A program made the position numbers and the translations under genes. Positions 1 to 8,352 of a stretch of 64,000 nt of DNA are shown one piece after another. Location: NCBI RefSeq assembly GCF_035918235.1, contig NZ_CP109485.1, positions 5,146,001 through 5,210,000 of the forward strand, written 5' to 3'. Position 1 is the first letter of the stretch. Each line of letters begins with the position of its first letter. The notes beneath the pieces were generated by a model. That model was not told the origin of the DNA. It searched no databases and saw nothing but the letters and a program-made list of their open reading frames with translations. The DNA comes from Streptomyces sp. NBC_01445. Its GTDB lineage: Bacteria; Actinomycetota; Actinomycetes; Streptomycetales; Streptomycetaceae.

Positions 1-134
1 GGCAGCGGACGGTAGGCGAAGGGATCCTTGAACAGGTCCTGCCGCAGGCCGCTCAGCGCGCCGGCGGCGAGACGGTACTCGGGGCTGCGGCTCTTGGCCC
101 CCGTCGGCATCGTCTGGGTCTGGGTTTCGGTCAC
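1..134 (-). CDS. N-terminal fragment of a protein running off the left edge
   Basis: Only the first 44-45 codons are in the window, reading leftward from a GTG at 134-132. The peptide begins MTETQTQTMPTGAKSR, followed by SPEYRLAAGALSGLRQDLF and KDPFAYRPLP. From memory this opening resembles the cytoplasmic N-terminus of Streptomyces membrane sensor histidine kinases, but no transmembrane, HAMP or kinase segment is visible, so the identity is a guess. The start is supported by the reading frame ending upstream and by the polar, Thr/Gln-rich opening. The 104 bases separating it from the next gene (135-238) hold no other gene that I can see. Confidence 0.45.
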   Translation of the reverse strand, partial: MTETQTQTMPTGAKSRSPEYRLAAGALSGLRQDLFKDPFAYRPL

Positions 135-238
135 GTACAGCACCGTAAGCGGCGGCCCGCCCCGAAGGCGTCCCACGGGAGGAGGGTCCTGGGCCCTCCG
201 TCGCAGGTACTACACGCTCCCGCCAGGGCCGGGCGTCG

Positions 239-1111
239 TCACCACGCCAGCTGGGCGATCTCCTCAGCCACCACGGCGCACGCGTCCGCGGCGGGGTCGA
301 TCAGCGGGAAGTGGCCGACGTCCTCCAGGAGCGTGAGTCCCACTACCTCGCCCGCCTTCGCCGCCGCGTCCGCGTAGGCCTCCGCGACCGCGTACGGCAC
401 CGTCGTGTCCGCCCGTCCCTGCACCAGCGTCGTCGCGATGCCCGTGGGAAGCAGCGCGGCCGGGTCGGCGTACGGCAGGCGCTCCTCGAACACGGCCTTG
501 CCGCCCAGGAATTGGGCGGGTGCGCCGGAGCAGACGTCGAGGTCGCGGGCCGTCACGAAGTCGGCGATCGGGGCGAGCGCGACGACGCCGCGCAGCGGTG
601 CGGGGGCGGCGGTGCGCCAGGGCGCGTCCTCGGGCAGCAGATGCCGCGCGGCGGCCCACAGAGCGAGCTGCCCGCCGGCCGAGTGCCCCACGACGACGGT
701 GCGCCGCGGGTCACCCTGCGGCAGCACTTCCCGTACGAGGCCGGGGAGCGCGTCGAGAGCGGCGGCGATGTCGTCGAACGTCTCCGGCCACCGCCCCGCC
801 ACCGGAGCGGTACCGCCCTGCTGGGGCAGTGAACTGCCGCGCCGGTACTCGACGTTGGCGACCGCGAAGCCGCGCCGCGCGAGGAAGTCGGCGAACGGCG
901 TGAGGTGCTGCCGGTCGTAGGGCGCGCGCCACGCGCCGCCGTGCAGGAGCACCACCAGGGGCGCGGATTCCGCGCCGTCGCGGGGCGCGTAGAGGTCGAC
1001 GACCTGGTCCGGGTGATCCCCGTACGCGGCGGTGACGTCTGGCGGGACCACGGGGTGCGAGAAGGCCGATGCCTCTTCGGCCTCGTCGCGGGCGGCGGCG
1101 TCGTCCGGCAT
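239..1111 (-). CDS. Alpha/beta hydrolase, probable kynurenine formamidase
   Basis: 290-aa alpha/beta-hydrolase. An oxyanion-hole motif HGGAW sits at residues 57-61, the nucleophile elbow GHSAGG at 142-147 (Ser144), an acid GRAD near 255 and the histidine DVGHF near 270. HGGxW is the signature of eukaryotic-type arylformamidases (yeast Bna7, animal AFMID), which hydrolyse N-formylkynurenine to kynurenine plus formate. Kynureninase and tryptophan dioxygenase lie just downstream on the same strand, which makes this reaction the natural assignment (inference). The ATG at 1111 is preferred over in-frame upstream codons because GAGAGG precedes it and the hydrolase homology begins soon after. It is separated from kynU by a TetR gene on the other strand, so it has its own promoter. 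A generic esterase remains possible. Confidence 0.8.
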   Translation of the reverse strand: MPDDAAARDEAEEASAFSHPVVPPDVTAAYGDHPDQVVDLYAPRDGAESAPLVVLLHGGAWRAPYDRQHLTPFADFLARRGFAVANVEYRRGSSLPQQGGTAPVAGRWPETFDDIAAALDALPGLVREVLPQGDPRRTVVVGHSAGGQLALWAAARHLLPEDAPWRTAAPAPLRGVVALAPIADFVTARDLDVCSGAPAQFLGGKAVFEERLPYADPAALLPTGIATTLVQGRADTTVPYAVAEAYADAAAKAGEVVGLTLLEDVGHFPLIDPAADACAVVAEEIAQLAW

Positions 1112-1232
1112 GCTCCAACCTCTCAGCGTCACGGCGGAATTGGAAAGTATGCGGACGCTACCAGGCCGGTGACGTGGGCGGACACACACCGTAACCGGAT
1201 AAACGGTTCCCCTGTGCCGTTACCCTGACCGT

Positions 1233-1883
1233 ATGCCCGAACAAGCAGAGCCCGGGACCGCCCCTTCGGACCCCGGCACCGCGCAGGCGGAGCCCGGCAC
1301 CGTCCGTCCCGGCGGGCGCACGGCGCGGGTGCGCGCCGCCGTCCTCGACGCCGCCGGTGACGTGCTCGCCGAACAGGGCTTCGCCCATCTCGACCTGGCG
1401 GACGTCGCGCGGCGCGCGGAGGTCGGCAAGACGACGGTGTACCGGCGCTGGGGCTCGGTCACGGGGCTCGTCGCCGATCTGCTCGCCGACATGGCCGAGC
1501 AGTCGCTGCCGCGCACCGACACCGGGACCCTGCGCGGCGACCTGCGGGCCAACGCCCGCCTGGTGCGGCGCGCGTTGGCCGACCCCCGCCAGGGCGCCCT
1601 GTTCCGGGCCGTCATCGCCGCCGCGACCTGCGACGAAAAGACGTCGGCGGCGCTACGCCGCTTCTACGAGGTACGGGTCACCGAGTGGGCTCCGTGCGTG
1701 GAACAGGCCGTGCGGCGCGGCGAGTTGAGGGCCGGCACGGACGCGGCGGCCGTCGTGCGGGCCGTGTCCGCGCCCCTGTACTACCAGCTCCTGACGGCCG
1801 GATCCGCGCCGACCGAAGCCGACGCGGACCAGGCCGCCGACGCCGCCGTCGCGGCGGCGGAAGCGGGCGTCTACACCACCTGA
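1233..1883 (+). CDS. TetR/AcrR-family transcriptional regulator
   Basis: 216-aa regulator. Residues about 27-75 form the TetR DNA-binding domain: VLDAAGDVLAEQGFAHLDL, then the helix-turn-helix DVARRAEVGKTTVYRRWGS. The C-terminal region (about 85-205) is a helical ligand-binding domain of the TetR_C type containing DPRQGALFRAVIAAA. The first 25 residues are a Pro/Gly/Glu-rich tail with the repeated unit P-G-T. It diverges from the hydrolase gene (gap 1112-1232), where an operator for both would be expected. It converges on kynU with only 7 bases between stop codons. Control of the kynurenine genes is plausible from position only; no operator was identified. Confidence 0.9.
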   Translation: MPEQAEPGTAPSDPGTAQAEPGTVRPGGRTARVRAAVLDAAGDVLAEQGFAHLDLADVARRAEVGKTTVYRRWGSVTGLVADLLADMAEQSLPRTDTGTLRGDLRANARLVRRALADPRQGALFRAVIAAATCDEKTSAALRRFYEVRVTEWAPCVEQAVRRGELRAGTDAAAVVRAVSAPLYYQLLTAGSAPTEADADQAADAAVAAAEAGVYTT

Positions 1884-1890
1884 GGCGCGT

Positions 1891-3105
1891 CTACGCCGCC
1901 GCGGCCGCCAGCTGATCCGCGAGGACCCGCGCGGCCCGCTCCACCTCGGCGAACCCGAGATACAGCGGGGTGAAGCCGAACCGGAGCACGTCGGGCGCGC
2001 GGAAGTCACCGACCACACCCACCGCGATCAGCCGCTCCATGACGGCCCCGGCGTCGTCGGCACGCAGCGCCACCTGGCTGCCGCGCTCGGCGTGCGCCGC
2101 CGGCGTCACCGACTCGACCCGCCCCGCGGGCACATACGCCTCGACGCACTCCAGGAAGAAGTCCGTCAGCGCGAGCGACTTGGCGCGCACCGCGTCGACC
2201 GACACCCCGTCCCAGACGTCGAGCGCCGCCTCCAGGGCGAGCATGGACAGGATGTCGGGGGTGCCGACCCTGCCCCGCACCGCCCCGTCCCCGGCCTCGT
2301 ACGAGGGCCGCATCCCGAACGGCTCGGCGTGCGAGTTCCACCCCGGCAGCGGGGAGTCGAAGCGGCTCTGCAGATCACTGCGCACATACAGGTACGCGGG
2401 TGAACCCGGGCCGCCGTTCAGGTACTTGTAGGTGCAGCCGACCGCGAGGTCGACCCCGTGCCGGTCGAGCCCGACCGGCAGCGCGCCCGCGCTGTGGCAC
2501 AGGTCCCAGACGGACACGGCGCCCGCCGCGCGCACCGCGGCAGTCAGCGCGGGCAGGTCGTGCAGGCGGCCCGTGCGGTAGTCGACGTGGTTGAGGAGCA
2601 CCGCGGCCGTACGGTCGCCGAGCGCGCCCGGGACCTCCGCCGGGGTCAGCGGACGCAGCGTGCAGCCCGTCATCCGGGCGGCGGACTCGGCGATGTACCC
2701 GTCCGTCGGGAACGTCGTCGCGTCGACGAGGATCTCGTCGCGCCCCTCACCGGCCAGGCGCACCGCGCCCACCAGCGCCTTGAACACATTGACGCTGGTC
2801 GAGTCGCCGACGACGATCTGCCCCTCGGCGGCGCCGACGAGGGGCGCAATCCGGTCGCCGATCCGCTCCGGCGCCGTCCACCAGCCCGACTCGGTCCAGG
2901 AACGGATGCGCAGCTCGCCCCACTGCCGGCGCACGACGTCCTCGACGCGCCCCGGCACCTGCGCGGGGAGCGCGCCGAGCGAGTTGCCGTCGAGGTACAC
3001 GCTGTCGCCGGTGTCGTCCAGGACGAAACGCTCGCGCAGCTTGCCCAGCTCGTCGGCGGCGTCCAGCTCCAGCGCCTTACCGGCAAGCGCAGTGACGTCA
3101 GACAT
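1891..3105 (-). CDS. kynU: Kynureninase
   Basis: 404-aa PLP enzyme cleaving L-kynurenine to anthranilate and alanine. Visible family motifs: YLDGNSLGALP (about 38-48), the PLP-phosphate region VGDSTSVNVFK (99-109), the PLP-pyridine aspartate in WDLCHSAGALP (Asp201) and the Schiff-base lysine in GCTYKYLNGGPGSPAY (Lys227). Length and motif order match bacterial KynU. The ATG at 3105 overlaps the 3' end of the dioxygenase gene by 8 bases (ATGTCTGA), so the two are translationally coupled. A long in-frame upstream extension reads into the dioxygenase gene in the wrong frame and is not used. Its product anthranilate could feed catabolism or secondary metabolism. Confidence 0.95.
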   Translation of the reverse strand: MSDVTALAGKALELDAADELGKLRERFVLDDTGDSVYLDGNSLGALPAQVPGRVEDVVRRQWGELRIRSWTESGWWTAPERIGDRIAPLVGAAEGQIVVGDSTSVNVFKALVGAVRLAGEGRDEILVDATTFPTDGYIAESAARMTGCTLRPLTPAEVPGALGDRTAAVLLNHVDYRTGRLHDLPALTAAVRAAGAVSVWDLCHSAGALPVGLDRHGVDLAVGCTYKYLNGGPGSPAYLYVRSDLQSRFDSPLPGWNSHAEPFGMRPSYEAGDGAVRGRVGTPDILSMLALEAALDVWDGVSVDAVRAKSLALTDFFLECVEAYVPAGRVESVTPAAHAERGSQVALRADDAGAVMERLIAVGVVGDFRAPDVLRFGFTPLYLGFAEVERAARVLADQLAAAAA

Positions 3106-3937
3106 GGGACCTCGCTGTCCACAGCTCGGGGAACACGTTCTTCTGCGCGCGCTTCTCCAGCCAGGCCACGCCCGCGGAGCCGCCCGTGCCCGTCTTGGCG
3201 CCCATCGCCCTGCGGGTCGCCACCAGATGGTCGTTGCGCCATCGCCACACCAGCTCGGCGACGTCGGTGAGGGCCTCGCCGAGGCGGGCGAGCTCGTCGC
3301 CCTCGTCACCGGCGTACAGCGCGGTCCACACGGCCTCGACCTCGGGGGACGGCTCGTACCTCTGCGCCACGTCCCGCTTGAGCACGGCCTCGGGGACGGC
3401 GTGGCCGCGGCGGGCCAGCAGCCGCAGCACCTCGTCGTACAGGCTCGGCTCCTCCAGGGCCTTCTCCAGCTCCGCGTACACGCGCGGCGCGCCCCGGTGC
3501 GGGACGAGCATGGAGGCGGACTTCTCGCCGAGCAGGAACTCCATGCGCCGGTACATCGCCGACTGGAAGCCGGAGCCCTCGCCGAGGGCGGCCCGGTAGG
3601 AGTTGAACTGCGCGGGGGTCAGCTGGCCGAGCGGGCGCCACGACGCGTTCAGCGCGTCCAGCTCGCGCACGGAGCGCTTCAGGGCGGCCACCGCGGTCGG
3701 CACGTCGTCGCCGCGCAGGGCCCGCGCCGCGGTCTCCCACTCGTGGACGATGACCGTGAACCACAGCTCCATCACCTGGGTCGTGACCAGGAAGACCATC
3801 TCTCCGGGGTCGTCGGAGCGGGTGTGCTGGAGGTGGGTGAGGACGTCGGCCTGGACGTAGTCCTCGTAAGGGGTGGTTCCCGCAAAGTCGAGATACGGCG
3901 TCTCTGGCTCGTTCGACTCGTGAGCCTCGTGGGACAT
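3098..3937 (-). CDS. kynA: Tryptophan 2,3-dioxygenase
   Basis: 279-aa heme enzyme catalysing the first step of the kynurenine pathway, tryptophan plus O2 to N-formylkynurenine. Recognisable TDO segments: TPYEDYVQADVLTHLQH near the N-terminus, MVFLVTTQVMELWF (heme and substrate contact), RSVRELDALNASWRPLGQL, GEGSGFQSAMYRRMEFLLG and the C-terminal VWRWRNDHLVATRRAMG with the proximal-histidine region. Length matches bacterial TDO. The ATG at 3937 has an AAGGAG six bases upstream. It is the first gene of the kynA-kynU pair, and its stop overlaps the kynU start. The 158 bases upstream separate it from DUF3151 and hold that gene's terminator. Confidence 0.95.
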   Translation of the reverse strand: MSHEAHESNEPETPYLDFAGTTPYEDYVQADVLTHLQHTRSDDPGEMVFLVTTQVMELWFTVIVHEWETAARALRGDDVPTAVAALKRSVRELDALNASWRPLGQLTPAQFNSYRAALGEGSGFQSAMYRRMEFLLGEKSASMLVPHRGAPRVYAELEKALEEPSLYDEVLRLLARRGHAVPEAVLKRDVAQRYEPSPEVEAVWTALYAGDEGDELARLGEALTDVAELVWRWRNDHLVATRRAMGAKTGTGGSAGVAWLEKRAQKNVFPELWTARSHV

Positions 3938-4044
3938 CGCTGTCTCCTTGAACGTACTCCGGGTAGCGGTCCGCCCCTGCCGAATTCCGGCACGGGGGCC
4001 CCGGTCCCCACCGGCATCCTCCGCAATCGTCCCCCGAAACGGCA

Positions 4045-4078
4045 AGGCCCGCCCGGTCACATCGTCACGGGCGGGCCT
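4045..4078 (-). terminator. Hairpin terminator after the DUF3151 gene
   Basis: A perfect 11-bp inverted repeat (4045-4055 with 4068-4078, AGGCCCGCCCG/CGGGCGGGCCT) with a 12-base loop. It starts 18 bases past the DUF3151 stop on the minus strand. There is no strong U-tract, as is usual in Streptomyces. Confidence 0.7.
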
Positions 4079-4095
4079 GGAGGAAGTGCGGAAAT

Positions 4096-4509
4096 CTAGC
4101 CCAGGGTCTGGGCCGCGGCGGGCGAGGAGTCCTTGAGGAACTGCGCGCAGCGCTCGTACTCCGCCTGCTCGCCGATGGACTGCGCGGCGCGCGCGAGGGC
4201 GTGCAGGGCACGCAGGAAGCCGCGGTTCGGCTCGTGCTCCCACGGCACCGGGCCGTGGCCCTTCCAGCCCGCGCGGCGCAGGGAGTCCAGGCCGCGGTGG
4301 TAGCCGGTGCGGGCGTACGCGTACGACTCGACGACGCTGCCGCGCTCGTACGCCTCGTCGGCGAGACGCGCCCAGGCGAGGGAGGAGGTCGGATACTTCG
4401 CGGCGACATCGGCGGGCGCCGTGCCGCTCGCGAGCAGCTCGCGCGGCTCCGGGTCGTCGGGCAGCTCGGTCGGGGGCGGTCCCCCGAGAAGGTTCTCGTG
4501 AAGGCTCAT
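4096..4509 (-). CDS. DUF3151 family protein
   Basis: 137-aa soluble protein of the actinobacterial DUF3151 family, function unknown. It opens MSLHENLLGGPPPTELP and contains YPTSSLAWARLADEAYERG, then AYARTGYHRGLDSLRRAGW and NRGFLRALHALARAAQSIGE. This is a helical, TPR-like pattern. The start ATG at 4509 overlaps the preceding aminotransferase stop (ATGA), so it is translationally coupled to it. No signal peptide or membrane segment is seen. From memory the same gene sits between aldolase and tryptophan dioxygenase genes in other Streptomyces. Confidence 0.85.
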   Translation of the reverse strand: MSLHENLLGGPPPTELPDDPEPRELLASGTAPADVAAKYPTSSLAWARLADEAYERGSVVESYAYARTGYHRGLDSLRRAGWKGHGPVPWEHEPNRGFLRALHALARAAQSIGEQAEYERCAQFLKDSSPAAAQTLG

Positions 4510-5708
4510 GGGTTCCAGTCTGCGCCATGACCGGGGGTGTGTTCCATGCCGGTGATCGCGAGCCTGCCCAGCGCCCGCACCAGCGCGTCCGCGCCCGCCT
4601 CGGCCTTGGCGCGCGGGCAGCCGACGTTCAGGCGGACGAATCCGGGCGCCCCGTAGGTGGCGCCCGGCATGATCGCCACGCGCTCCCGCTCGACGAGCTC
4701 CCGCTGGAGCGCGTCGTCGTCGACGCCGAGGGGGCGCAGATCGATCCAGGCGAGATAGCCGGCCTGCGGCGGCCGCCACCCGAGCCCGGGGAACGCGGCG
4801 TCCAGCCGCTCCGCGAGCATCGCCAGGTTCCCGTGCGTGTACTCCCGTACGCCGTCCAGCCACGCCCCGCCCTCGCGGTACGCGGCGATGTGCGCGGTCA
4901 GCGACAGGACGGCCGGCGAGGCGAGGCCCTCCGCGGTGTCCATGCGCCGCACGAACTCGGCGTGGTCGTCCGGATCGCCGACGAAGCCGTAACTCCCGCT
5001 CAGGGCAGGGAAGTTGAAGGCCTTGGTGGCGGAGGTGACGAGCGCCCAGCGCAAGCCCTCGCCGTACGGTGTCCACGGGCGGTGGACGTGGCCGGTGTGC
5101 GTGAGGTCGGCGTGGATCTCGTCGCTGATGACGGCGACCGAGTGGCGCCGGGCGAGGTCCGCGATCCGGGTCAGCTCGGCGTCCGTCCACACCTTGCCCG
5201 TGGGGTTGTGCGGCGAGCACAGGATCAGGACCCGGCTGTCGGGCCGCGCCAGCTCCCGCTCCAGACCCGCCCAGTCGTCGACACCGGCGGTGCGCATCTC
5301 GCGGCCGAGCCCGGTGACCGCCTTGCGGAAGCCGTCGTACGTGGGGGTGTGCAGGACGACGCCGTCGCCGGGCCGCGTCCACATGCGCAGGAGCTGGGCT
5401 ATCTGGTTGAGCACGGACGGGGCGTACACGAGCCCGTCCACGTCGACCTCGGTGCCGTACCGGGTCGCGAACCAGTCGCGCACGGCGCCGCGGAAGTCGT
5501 CGTGCCGCCAGTCCGTGTACCCGAACACGCCGTGCGCGAGCCGGGACCCGAGCGCCGCGAGGACCTCGGGCGCGCAGGCGAAGTCCATGTCGGAAATGGT
5601 GAACGGCAGCAGATCGGGCACCGCGAACCGGTCCGCGACCCCGTCCCACTGGACGCACCACGTGCCGCGCCGGTCGACCGGGGTGTCGAAGTCGTAGCGC
5701 ACAGTCAT
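4506..5708 (-). CDS. MalY/PatB-type PLP aminotransferase (putative C-S beta-lyase)
   Basis: 400-aa fold-type I PLP enzyme. The MalY/PatB subgroup signature SDMDFACAPEVLAAL lies at the N-terminus (about 38-52). The PLP-site motifs LCSPHNPTGK, ISDEIHADL and the lysine in SATKAFN follow in the expected order. FVRLNVGCPR near the C-terminus binds the substrate carboxylate. Family members are cystathionine/cysteine-S-conjugate beta-lyases or promiscuous aminotransferases; substrate cannot be read from sequence. GAGGGAG lies directly before the ATG at 5708. The coding end overlaps DUF3151 by 4 bases. A longer upstream frame reads antisense-like through the aldolase gene and is rejected. Confidence 0.88.
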   Translation of the reverse strand: MTVRYDFDTPVDRRGTWCVQWDGVADRFAVPDLLPFTISDMDFACAPEVLAALGSRLAHGVFGYTDWRHDDFRGAVRDWFATRYGTEVDVDGLVYAPSVLNQIAQLLRMWTRPGDGVVLHTPTYDGFRKAVTGLGREMRTAGVDDWAGLERELARPDSRVLILCSPHNPTGKVWTDAELTRIADLARRHSVAVISDEIHADLTHTGHVHRPWTPYGEGLRWALVTSATKAFNFPALSGSYGFVGDPDDHAEFVRRMDTAEGLASPAVLSLTAHIAAYREGGAWLDGVREYTHGNLAMLAERLDAAFPGLGWRPPQAGYLAWIDLRPLGVDDDALQRELVERERVAIMPGATYGAPGFVRLNVGCPRAKAEAGADALVRALGRLAITGMEHTPGHGADWNP

Positions 5709-5728
5709 CTCCCTCGGGGTACGCCGGA

Positions 5729-5758
5729 GGCCCGGCACCCCAGGAGGGATGCCGGGCC
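5729..5758 (-). terminator. Hairpin terminator after the aldolase gene
   Basis: Inverted repeat GGCCCGGCA (5729-5737) with TGCCGGGCC (5750-5758) and a 12-base loop, 19 bases past the aldolase stop. It separates the aldolase from the aminotransferase-DUF3151 pair. Confidence 0.6.
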
Positions 5759-5776
5759 CCGGTGACCAGCCTCGTA

Positions 5777-6808
5777 CTACTTGAGCTTCGTGCCCGTGGA
5801 GCGCAGGTTCGCGCAGGCCTCGGAGACGCGCTTGGCCATGCCCGCCTCGGCGGACTTGCCCCAGGTGCGCGGGTCGTACTGCGACTTCACGCCGACCTCG
5901 CCGTCGACCTTCAGGACGCCGTCGTAGTGGCGGAACATGTGGTCCGCGACCGGACGCGTGAAGGCGTACTGGGTGTCGGTGTCGAGGTTCATCTTCACGA
6001 CGCCGTTCTCCAGCGCCGTCGCGATCTCCTGCTCGGTGGAGCCGGAGCCGCCGTGGAAGACGAAGTCGAACGGCTGCGACCCGGCCGTCTTGCCGAACTT
6101 GGCGCCGACGCCCTCCTGGAGGTCCTTGAGGAGCTCCGGACGCAGGACGACGTTGCCCGGCTTGTACACGCCGTGCACGTTGCCGAAGGACGCGGCGAGC
6201 AGGTAGCGGCCCTTCTCGCCCAGGCCCAGGGCCTCGGCGGTGCGGATCGCGTCGTCGACGGTCGTGTACAGCTCGTCGTTGATCTCGTGGCTGACGCCGT
6301 CCTCCTCGCCACCGGTCGGGGTGATCTCGACCTCGAGGATGATCTTCGCGGCGGCGGCCTTCGCCAGCAGCTCCTGGCCGATGGCCAGGTTGTCGGCGAG
6401 GGTCTCCGCGGAGCCGTCCCACATGTGGGACTGGAACAGCGGGTTGCGGCCGGCCTTGACGCGCTCGGCGGAGATGTCGAGCAGCGGGCGCACATAGCCG
6501 TCCAGCTTGCCCTTGGGGCAGTGGTCGGTGTGCAGCGCGACGGTGACGTCATACTTCTCGGCGATGATGTGCGCGTACTCGGCGAGGGCCACGGCACCCG
6601 TCACCATGTCCTTGTTGTACTGGCCGCCCAGGAACTCCGCACCACCGGTGGAGATCTGGATGATGCCGTCGCTCTCGGCCTCCGCGAAGCCGCGCAGCGC
6701 AGCGTTCAGGGTCTGCGAGGAGGTCACGTTGATGGCCGGGTAGGCGAACTTGCCGGCCTTCGCCCGGTCCAGCATCTCGGCGTAGACCTCGGGAGTTGCG
6801 ATGGGCAT
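5777..6808 (-). CDS. fbaA: Class II fructose-bisphosphate aldolase
   Basis: 343-aa zinc-dependent aldolase, cleaving fructose-1,6-bisphosphate to DHAP and glyceraldehyde-3-phosphate in glycolysis/gluconeogenesis. Visible motifs: AINVTSSQTLNAALRGF, ALHTDHCPK (catalytic Asp and zinc His), EVEITPTGGEEDG, the zinc histidine in SFGNVHGVYKPG, FHGGSGSTEQEI (phosphate loop) and MNLDTDTQYAFTRP. Length is that of the long class IIA enzymes. The ATG at 6808 has AAGGAG seven bases upstream. It has its own transcription unit, bounded by a hairpin downstream and a 167-base gap upstream towards pyrE. Confidence 0.97.
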   Translation of the reverse strand: MPIATPEVYAEMLDRAKAGKFAYPAINVTSSQTLNAALRGFAEAESDGIIQISTGGAEFLGGQYNKDMVTGAVALAEYAHIIAEKYDVTVALHTDHCPKGKLDGYVRPLLDISAERVKAGRNPLFQSHMWDGSAETLADNLAIGQELLAKAAAAKIILEVEITPTGGEEDGVSHEINDELYTTVDDAIRTAEALGLGEKGRYLLAASFGNVHGVYKPGNVVLRPELLKDLQEGVGAKFGKTAGSQPFDFVFHGGSGSTEQEIATALENGVVKMNLDTDTQYAFTRPVADHMFRHYDGVLKVDGEVGVKSQYDPRTWGKSAEAGMAKRVSEACANLRSTGTKLK

Positions 6809-6975
6809 GTGTCCGCTCCTTGGGATGTGCGGGTGTGTGCTGTCAGACCCTGACCTGGGGCCTCTCGTCTGGATCGGCCCCGGATGGCGACGTCATCGTC
6901 GCCCCCATCTTTCCAGACTTGCCGGACAGCTCCAGTACTGGTCGCGTACTGGGTCCGGCCCGTTGTCGACCGGCC

Positions 6976-7527
6976 TCAGTCGAGGCCCAGTTCGTCCTTG
7001 CCGTACGCGAACAGGTAGGGCACCCCGGCGCCCTCGGTGATCTTCTCGGCGGCACCGGTGGCGCGGTCCACGATCGTGGCGACGCCGACGACCTCGGCAC
7101 CGGCCTCGCGCACTGCCTCGACGGCGGCGAGCGGGGAGCCGCCGGTGGTGGAGGTGTCCTCGACGACGAGCACGCGGCGGCCCCTGATGTCCGGGCCCTC
7201 GACGCGGCGCTGCATGCCGTGCGCCTTGGCGGCCTTGCGGACCACGAAGGCGTCGAGGCGCTCGCCCCGGGCGGCGGCCGCGTGCAGCATGGCGCCGGCG
7301 ACCGGGTCGGCGCCCATCGTCAGGCCGCCCACGGCGTCGAAGTCGAGGTCGGCGGTCAGGTCGAGGAGCACCTGGCCCACCAGCGGGGCGGCCTCGCCGT
7401 CGAGGGTGATGCGGCGCAGGTCGATGTAGTAGTCCGCCTCCAGACCGGAGGAGAGAGTCACCTTGCCGTGCACCACGGCCTTGTCCTTGATCTGCTGGAG
7501 AAGCGCGTCGCGCACGTCGTTCGTCAT
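6976..7527 (-). CDS. pyrE: Orotate phosphoribosyltransferase
   Basis: 183-aa type I phosphoribosyltransferase converting orotate plus PRPP to OMP in pyrimidine synthesis. The substrate loop GKVTLSSGLEADYYIDLRR is near residue 22. GGLTMGADPVAGAM and FVVRKAAKAHG follow, and the PRPP-binding motif VLVVEDTSTTGGS is near residue 117. The ATG at 7527 is preferred because homology starts there; it lacks an obvious Shine-Dalgarno. The gap to the upstream epimerase-like gene is 10 bases, so the two are probably co-transcribed. Confidence 0.96.
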   Translation of the reverse strand: MTNDVRDALLQQIKDKAVVHGKVTLSSGLEADYYIDLRRITLDGEAAPLVGQVLLDLTADLDFDAVGGLTMGADPVAGAMLHAAAARGERLDAFVVRKAAKAHGMQRRVEGPDIRGRRVLVVEDTSTTGGSPLAAVEAVREAGAEVVGVATIVDRATGAAEKITEGAGVPYLFAYGKDELGLD

Positions 7528-7537
7528 GGCTAAGAGC

Positions 7538-8332
7538 TTAGAGCGCCCGCCACGTCCAGGTGGTCGACGCCTCAAGGGGCTCCACCGGGGTGACGAGGCG
7601 TGGCAGCGTGTTCAGACCGTCCGGCGGGCCGGTCTGCGGCTCCACGCACACGGCCGCCTCCTGCTCGTCGTAGACGACGACCCACTGCTCCCGGCTCGCG
7701 ATCCTGACCTCAAGCTGCTGCGGCCAGGTCAGGGTCACGTCGACGCCGTCGGGCATGCCGAAGCAGTCGTCCCAGGGGCCGCCGGTGCGGTCGATCCGCT
7801 TGCCGGTGGGGAGGTGGTCGTCGCCGCGCTCCTCCTGCCAGGCCGGTGAGAACTCGACGTGCGCGCCGTCGGCGGAGCCGTCGAGGGTCCGGTTGAACCA
7901 GGGGTGCCAGCCGGCCTGCGCGGGAAAGGAGTCGCCGTACGTCTCGATGCCGAGCGTCAGCGTGAGCGAGTCCTCGGCGAGGCGCACCATCTGCGTGACG
8001 CGCCCGGTCCAGGGCCAGGGCTCGGCGAGGTCGTACGTGAAGACGGCCTCGTCGGCGCTCGCGCGGGCGGTCGTCCACTCGGCGTCGCGGGCGAAGCCGT
8101 GGATGGCGTGGGGCGGCGAGTTCAGGGGCATCTGGTACGTCTGCCCGCCGTCCCGGAACCTGCCGTCCCTGATACGGCCGCACCACGGCACCATCGGGAA
8201 GCAGCCGTACCGCTCCCCCTGCCGGAGGAGTTCGGTGCCACCGATCCGCAGGCTGCTCACGCGGCAGCCGTTGCCCGGCTGCACGGTCACTTCCGCGTCA
8301 CCCGCGGTCAGCGTCGTTTCCTGGGTAGTCAC
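7538..8332 (-). CDS. Aldose 1-epimerase-family protein
   Basis: 264-aa protein of the galactose mutarotase-like superfamily, beginning at a GTG. Diagnostic segments: LRQGERYGCFPMVPWCGRIRDG, then LNSPPHAIHGFARDAEW (the conserved His region), GIETYGDSFPAQAGWHPWFNR and the C-terminal EPQTGPPDGLN that carries the catalytic glutamate. These fit aldose 1-epimerase or the related glucose-6-phosphate 1-epimerase group. It lies 10 bases upstream of pyrE and 20 bases downstream of the SRPBCC gene, so all three may share a transcript. The exact sugar is unknown. Confidence 0.88.
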   Translation of the reverse strand: MTTQETTLTAGDAEVTVQPGNGCRVSSLRIGGTELLRQGERYGCFPMVPWCGRIRDGRFRDGGQTYQMPLNSPPHAIHGFARDAEWTTARASADEAVFTYDLAEPWPWTGRVTQMVRLAEDSLTLTLGIETYGDSFPAQAGWHPWFNRTLDGSADGAHVEFSPAWQEERGDDHLPTGKRIDRTGGPWDDCFGMPDGVDVTLTWPQQLEVRIASREQWVVVYDEQEAAVCVEPQTGPPDGLNTLPRLVTPVEPLEASTTWTWRAL

Positions 8333-8352
8333 GGGCCGACCTTACGTTTCGA

